From a candidate division Zixibacteria bacterium SM23_81 (GTDB lineage Bacteria; SM23-81), in assembly GCA_001304015.1 (NCBI GenBank), contig LJUY01000010.1, positions 31,507 through 95,506 of the forward strand: DNA of 64,000 nt, written 5' to 3'. Of this stretch, positions 60,151 to 64,000 are shown one piece after another (position 1 is the first letter of the stretch; each line of letters opens with the position of its first letter). The position numbers and the translations under genes are program-made. The notes under the pieces were generated by a model, which did no database searches, had not been told where the DNA came from, and saw only the letters and a program-made list of their open reading frames with translations.

Positions 60151-60166
60151 GGCAAAAAATATGCCA
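60151..60166 (-). promoter_or_regulatory. Sigma-54 (-24/-12) promoter before pilB
   Basis: On the minus strand TGGCATATTTTTTGCC: GG and GC of the -24/-12 consensus at the correct 10-base interval. It shares TGGCATAT with the pilC promoter. Confidence 0.6.
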
Positions 60167-60547
60167 AAGTGAATGTTCTTAAACTTGACGACCTGTCATT
60201 GTAACCTCTTCAAACCTGAAGAGATGTTGTCAGCACTGTTTTGGGCTAGGGCGCACCTTAAAAAATGCCCCCATAGCCAGAGGGGCATATGGCAAAATGC
60301 AAAAAACCGAGTGCAACTTCAGCACCGTATCTTCTCAGCCCTGAAGCTGCTCCGAGCGGAGGGAATGAGGATGCAGCCATGCTAGAAAGGGAGCACTCCA
60401 GAAGGATAGCAGCAGCTAAATGGAACAGGCTGTTGAGTTGATGTACGAGATGGCGAAAGTGGCCAGGATAAACTATGAATTGAACAGGTATTGAGGGAGA
60501 CTACTTTCGGGGGGAATATAGAGGAAAGCTGGAGAAGGTTGTGACCT
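60167..60547. other. Intergenic region, no convincing gene
   Basis: About 380 bases. Contains a GCCCC/GGGGC hairpin near 60265-60285 and short open frames (for example a 24-codon one at 60422 on the + strand) with no recognisable product. Confidence 0.4.
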
Positions 60548-61420
60548 CTAAAGATAAAGAATCACCCAGATGGCCACAAACCACAGCAGGATATTCAGCA
60601 TCAACGGCTTGTCCGTCAACAGAACCTTGGTGGGGCTGCCGCCTTTGGACTGTTGGTGAACGAGATAGAGATACCGAAAGATACCGTACAGAACGAATGG
60701 TATGGTGAATTTCAGGTTCGCAGTTTCAAGTTTACGGATGACTTCGGGTGAGAGGGTATACAGCATATAGGACATCAGGGTTGAGGCGGTGACCACGCCG
60801 ATCATCTGATCCAGAAAATAGGGACTATATTCTCCCAGCACTTTCCGATGATCCTGAGATCCCTCGGCCATGATGACCAGCTCGTGTCGCCTTTTGCTCA
60901 GTGCCAGAAAGAGAGCGATGAGGATAGTACAGATTAAAAGCCACGAAGAGATTTCGACTTCTATGACCACTGCTCCAGCTACAGCCCTCAAAACAAAGCC
61001 GAAGGCCAATAGCATCACGTCCAAGATAATCACGTGCTTGAGGAATGCCGAATAGGCAAAATTCATCAAGAAATAGGCCAGAGCCAACATCCCGAATTGT
61101 GTATGAAGTTTGAAGGAAAAACCAAGCGATATCGCGCCTAAAAATACGGCAATGAGTACAGCCTGGGATCGGCTTAGTCGTCCCGAAGCTAAGGGGCGTC
61201 TGGATTTGATAGGGTGCTTTTGATCCTTTTGGAGGTCGAAGAGATCATTGATGAGATAAGTGCTGCTGGCCAATGCACAAAATAGCACAAATCCCCAGCA
61301 GACCCGCAGGCTTTTAGATAATACCGCCAAGTTTTGAGAAAAGATCAAGGCTGCGAAAAGAAATAGGTTCTTCACCCATTGGGTTGGTCGAAGAGAGACG
61401 ATTGCATCTCGGAGGGACAT
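60548..61420 (-). CDS. UbiA-family prenyltransferase (decaprenyl-phosphate phosphoribosyltransferase-like)
   Basis: 290 residues with about nine membrane helices. The first Asp-rich motif is YLINDLFDLQKDQKHPIKSRRPLASG, the NDxxDxxxDxxHPxKxxRP pattern typical of the decaprenylphosphoryl-ribose synthase branch of UbiA; the second polar loop is SKRRHELV. In mycobacteria that enzyme makes the donor for arabinan; in other bacteria close relatives sit in cell-surface polysaccharide loci. The gene starts the small cluster with a DUF2007 gene upstream. The exact acceptor lipid is unknown. Confidence 0.82.
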   Translation of the reverse strand: MSLRDAIVSLRPTQWVKNLFLFAALIFSQNLAVLSKSLRVCWGFVLFCALASSTYLINDLFDLQKDQKHPIKSRRPLASGRLSRSQAVLIAVFLGAISLGFSFKLHTQFGMLALAYFLMNFAYSAFLKHVIILDVMLLAFGFVLRAVAGAVVIEVEISSWLLICTILIALFLALSKRRHELVIMAEGSQDHRKVLGEYSPYFLDQMIGVVTASTLMSYMLYTLSPEVIRKLETANLKFTIPFVLYGIFRYLYLVHQQSKGGSPTKVLLTDKPLMLNILLWFVAIWVILYL

Positions 61421-61447
61421 GGCTCGTCCTCCATGGACAGATATATG

Positions 61448-61762
61448 TCAGATGTGGTCTAACATCTGGTGGAGGATCTCCTCACTTTCTTCCTGGCGAT
61501 CCTCGGGCACGTAAATGGTGGCCTGAGTGCCAACCGCGCTGGTCCCATCGGACCCGAAGGCGCTGGACAAAGGATCAGTCTTGATCACGCAAGGGATACC
61601 CCGTTTTTCCAGGACTTCCTTGACCATTTCCGCATAAAGCTTGCTGGGCAGAGGATGAATGGCCACCATTTGGGGGGGACTGCTTAAAATCTCCTTATCA
61701 CAATTGGAACAACGCTTGACATCTGTGAGAAGCTGAGAATGACAGTGAGGACAGAATCTCAT
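61448..61762 (-). CDS. Zinc-ribbon DUF2007-type protein
   Basis: 104 residues: an N-terminal zinc ribbon (MRFCPHCHSQLLTDVKRCSNCDKEI, four cysteines in two CxxC pairs) followed by a ~65-residue DUF2007 domain (VAIHPLPSKLYAEMVKEVLEKRGIPCVIKTD... ATIYVPEDRQEESEEIL). DUF2007 proteins are called putative signal-transducing proteins, without a known role. It lies 27 bases upstream of the prenyltransferase gene and could be co-transcribed. No membrane segment. Confidence 0.7.
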   Translation of the reverse strand: MRFCPHCHSQLLTDVKRCSNCDKEILSSPPQMVAIHPLPSKLYAEMVKEVLEKRGIPCVIKTDPLSSAFGSDGTSAVGTQATIYVPEDRQEESEEILHQMLDHI

Positions 61763-61949
61763 TCTTGCCCCTTTTGAAAGAATGATAGAATTTCACGATA
61801 TGCTTCGGTGAGTTCTTAAACCGCCACTCATGAGACGATGGGTCCACACTGGGAGAACAGCTCACCCAAAGGTTTCTTTGAAAAGATGTAAACATATTTT
61901 CGAGACATCCACGATCTCCTGTTCTCTCCAGCAGGATCTCAGAAACCCC

Positions 61950-63002
61950 TCATCGCTTTTCGGTCTCCCCTTGACGAGACTTGATTTCTTTGAGATAATT
62001 CGCTAAGAACCCTCGGATGCGTTCATCTTGAGGATGGAAAGCCAACCATCTCTCCAAGATCTTGCTCGCCTCGACGAACTTTCCCTGCATATGATACGTC
62101 CTGAACAGAGCCCAATAGGCGCTGAATTCGTCAACACTTGTCTCAACGCGCTCGTTTAAGATGTTTGTAAGCTCATCCAGCTTACCAGCTCTTTGATACA
62201 GGGGCAACAGGCTCGCATAGATCATGGGCTTATCATTCTCTGCGGCCACCGCCAAACCTTTTTTCCCGAGCTCCAACGCCTTCTCGGTCTCGCCCAATCC
62301 CTCATAGGCTCTGGCTAAAACCTGATAGATCCCCCAGAAGGGATGAAGGACCTCCAGCCCTTTTTCCAGCACTGCCCTGGCCTCATCGAATTTCCCTTCG
62401 TTGCAGTGAGCCTGGCCTATCGCAGAGAAAACGGCCGCATAGTTGCTGAGCAATTTTTTGGTATTATCATCCTTGAAAATGGTCTCGTCATTGAGACCCC
62501 GAAAAGTGTGGTGGTTTAACACCAGATCTCGACTACGCTCTAGGTCGATCTGGTTCGCGGCTTCTTCCTTGACCAGCCTCAAAACCATGCTCTCCATCTT
62601 GAGATGCTTGTCCAAGCCCAATTTGTTCTCAGGCGAGACGGTGATAGCTAAGTAGATGGGACGCTTCCACCTGTTAGCCCTGATGATGTTCAGCAGTGCC
62701 CTATCCTGAATCCTGAGAATCTGGTCCTTCTTTAAGAGAAAGGAAAAGCCGCCCAAATCGATCTCCCTGTCCTCAGTCCAGCGCATGGGCGTCAACCTAT
62801 CCGCCTGCTCATCCGTATAGCCGGTGCGAACCCTGGGCTCCATGTGCTCAAGCTGTTTGATGTACCAGCCGGTGTTCAGCAGGCTCAGATTAACCACCCG
62901 CACATCCTTACGAACTTCCTCCACCTCCTGCAAAAACCACAACGGAAAGGTATCATTATCACCATTGGTAAACAAGATTCCGTTCTGATCACACGAATTC
63001 AA
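61950..63002 (-). pseudogene. DUF2723 protein, C-terminal fragment with TPR tail
   Basis: 350 residues opening at a TTG. The first residues, [30 protein letters not shown]-like (here QEVEEVRKDVRVVNLSLLNT), are the well-known internal segment of DUF2723 glycosyltransferase-like proteins, not an N-terminus. The rest has TPR-like helices (GKFDEARAVLEKGLEVLHPF, GKFVEASKILERWLAFHPQD). The upstream in-frame bases still encode VDYGYNI, part of the same family motif. So this is the 3' part of the gene at 63019-64000, separated by a frame change and by missing sequence. Confidence 0.75.
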
Positions 63003-63018
63003 GATGTTATACCCATAA

Positions 63019-64000
63019 TCAACCCTTCAGATATCGCAACACTAACCATAACAATCCACTGACCCCCAACCCCATCCACAAGGAGAAAGCCACGTAGGTC
63101 GGCGTGAAAAAGTAATCCCGATCACGCACTTCCAACTGCACCCCGCGCGTCCCATCTGAAAAATTCATCCACAATACCACCACAAAACTGCACAACACCA
63201 TCAAGGCCATCAAAAACAACCACCGACGGCGCTCCCGAAGCCAACCCACCACCATCCCCAACAATCCCACACCCACAACCAGCGGCCACCAGCTCACAGG
63301 TGCCCAGCCCTGACGGAAAAAACCCCAATATCCCATCCGCCTGTGCACCCCGAACTGGGACAACCAACTTCCCTTGCGACGAAACATCCCCTCTAACATG
63401 CTCGTCTGACCATACTGCTTGCGCTCCAGATACGCCATGAAACGCTCCCAGTTGTCCGGATTGTTCTCATCAATGGCCGGATCTAAAGCCGAACGCAGAG
63501 GAATAAACGCCTGCAGCGTATAGCCTAAAAGCGCTAATAGCACAAACCAAAAACAAAACCGCCACCGTTGACGATACGCTTTACTCCCCACCTCCATGCC
63601 CATAAAACTGATTACCAATAAGACTCCAGCCACCACCATAAATGGTTCTGCCAACGAAATCACGATCACGATCCCTAACGGCAACGTCACCAACCAGTAC
63701 CGCCAATCGAACAAACGCTCCCGATCTACGATGACCACAAATAGCCAAAACAACGGAAAGTAGGCTAAAAAGGCCGTCTGATGTACTCCTATCCCTAAAA
63801 ACAACACATACACCAACACCAACAGTATACTGTCCCCACCACGTTCACCATGAACCTCCTGCCACCTCAACGCCAGCCAAAGGGCCAAGACCATCAAAAA
63901 CATGGCCGGCGCATACACCTCCGCCTCAACCGTGTTCGACCAATAGGTATCACTAAAAGCCATAAACAATCCCGCCGCCACTCCCCCCACCATGCCCAAC
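63019..64000 (-). pseudogene. DUF2723 membrane glycosyltransferase-like protein, N-terminal part (5' end outside window)
   Basis: At least 327 residues with many membrane helices, running off the right edge. AFSDTYWSNTVEAEVYAPAMFL is the conserved early motif of DUF2723 proteins (GT-C-like fold, EVY signature). The frame ends at LRYLKG, just before the place where the family continues to its [11 protein letters not shown] motif, which is found in another frame from 63002. Leucine here is mostly TTG and the coding strand is unusually G/T-rich. It probably formed one gene with the downstream fragment. A role in cell-surface or protein glycosylation is inferred from the family. Confidence 0.75.

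Overview
The window looks like a chromosome segment of a Gram-negative, anaerobic or oxygen-sensitive bacterium. I lean towards a candidate phylum of the FCB superphylum (Zixibacteria/KSB1/Latescibacterota-like), but this is inferred from gene content and not proved. The pointers are PorV/PorQ-type outer-membrane barrels, FlgD/T9SS-like C-terminal modules, secreted proteins ending in VGEFD(K/R), a long SecA with family-typical insertions, ferritin/rubrerythrin/superoxide-reductase oxygen defence, and a complete type IV pilus locus with a secretin. Most genes are on the minus strand. The exception is one + strand block from 20.6 to 32.0 kb. Vegetative promoters are strikingly uniform: TTGACA, 17 bases, TATATT/TAAAAT/TATAAT.

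Layout. 1-3.9 kb: sulfur-transfer genes (TusA, DsrE-like, and a cysteine desulfurase lacking the PLP lysine), a ferritin-like protein, a ferredoxin-like protein and an Rrf2 regulator with an operator overlapping its promoter. 4.0-11.9 kb: an oxidative-stress and iron island containing high-molecular-weight rubredoxin, flavodiiron protein, two ferritin-like proteins, desulfoferrodoxin, catalase, rubrerythrin, a metal permease with an HMA domain, and a PerR/Fur regulator with its own box. 12-17.5 kb: a nitroreductase/radical-SAM pair, HflK-HflC, and an iron-sulfur flavoprotein. 17.6-19.7 kb: a large secreted multidomain protein with a peculiar structured terminator.

20.6-32.0 kb (+ strand): a compact eight-gene unit encoding an Ig-repeat surface protein, a PorV-like barrel, a 1043-residue TPR protein, one ExbB, two ExbD, a TonB and a FlgD-module periplasmic protein. 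It reads like a proton-motive-force-driven trans-envelope machine and is the best candidate for an undescribed system.

32.5-41 kb: two paralogous secreted beta-roll/adhesin-like proteins and a frameshifted LVIVD-repeat protein with a G8 tract. Copies of the tRNA-Asn 3' end plus terminator recur between these units. A MITE-like element and the tRNA-Asn gene follow. 41-46 kb: GlcF-like Fe-S protein, SecA, cold-shock protein. 46-60.2 kb: the type IV pilus locus in the order (transcribed) pilB, pilC, two pilins, pilV, pilW, three tandem pilX-like genes, pilM, N, O, P, Q, and a PorV-like barrel, with sigma-54 promoters before pilB and pilC. 60.5-64 kb: a UbiA-type prenyltransferase, a DUF2007 protein, and a DUF2723 glycosyltransferase-like gene broken into two frames.

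How the parts work together: the left third protects an anaerobe from O2, superoxide and peroxide while storing iron and delivering sulfur. The rest is largely envelope biology: export (SecA), membrane quality control (HflKC), surface proteins, pili, and a TonB/ExbBD-energised complex.
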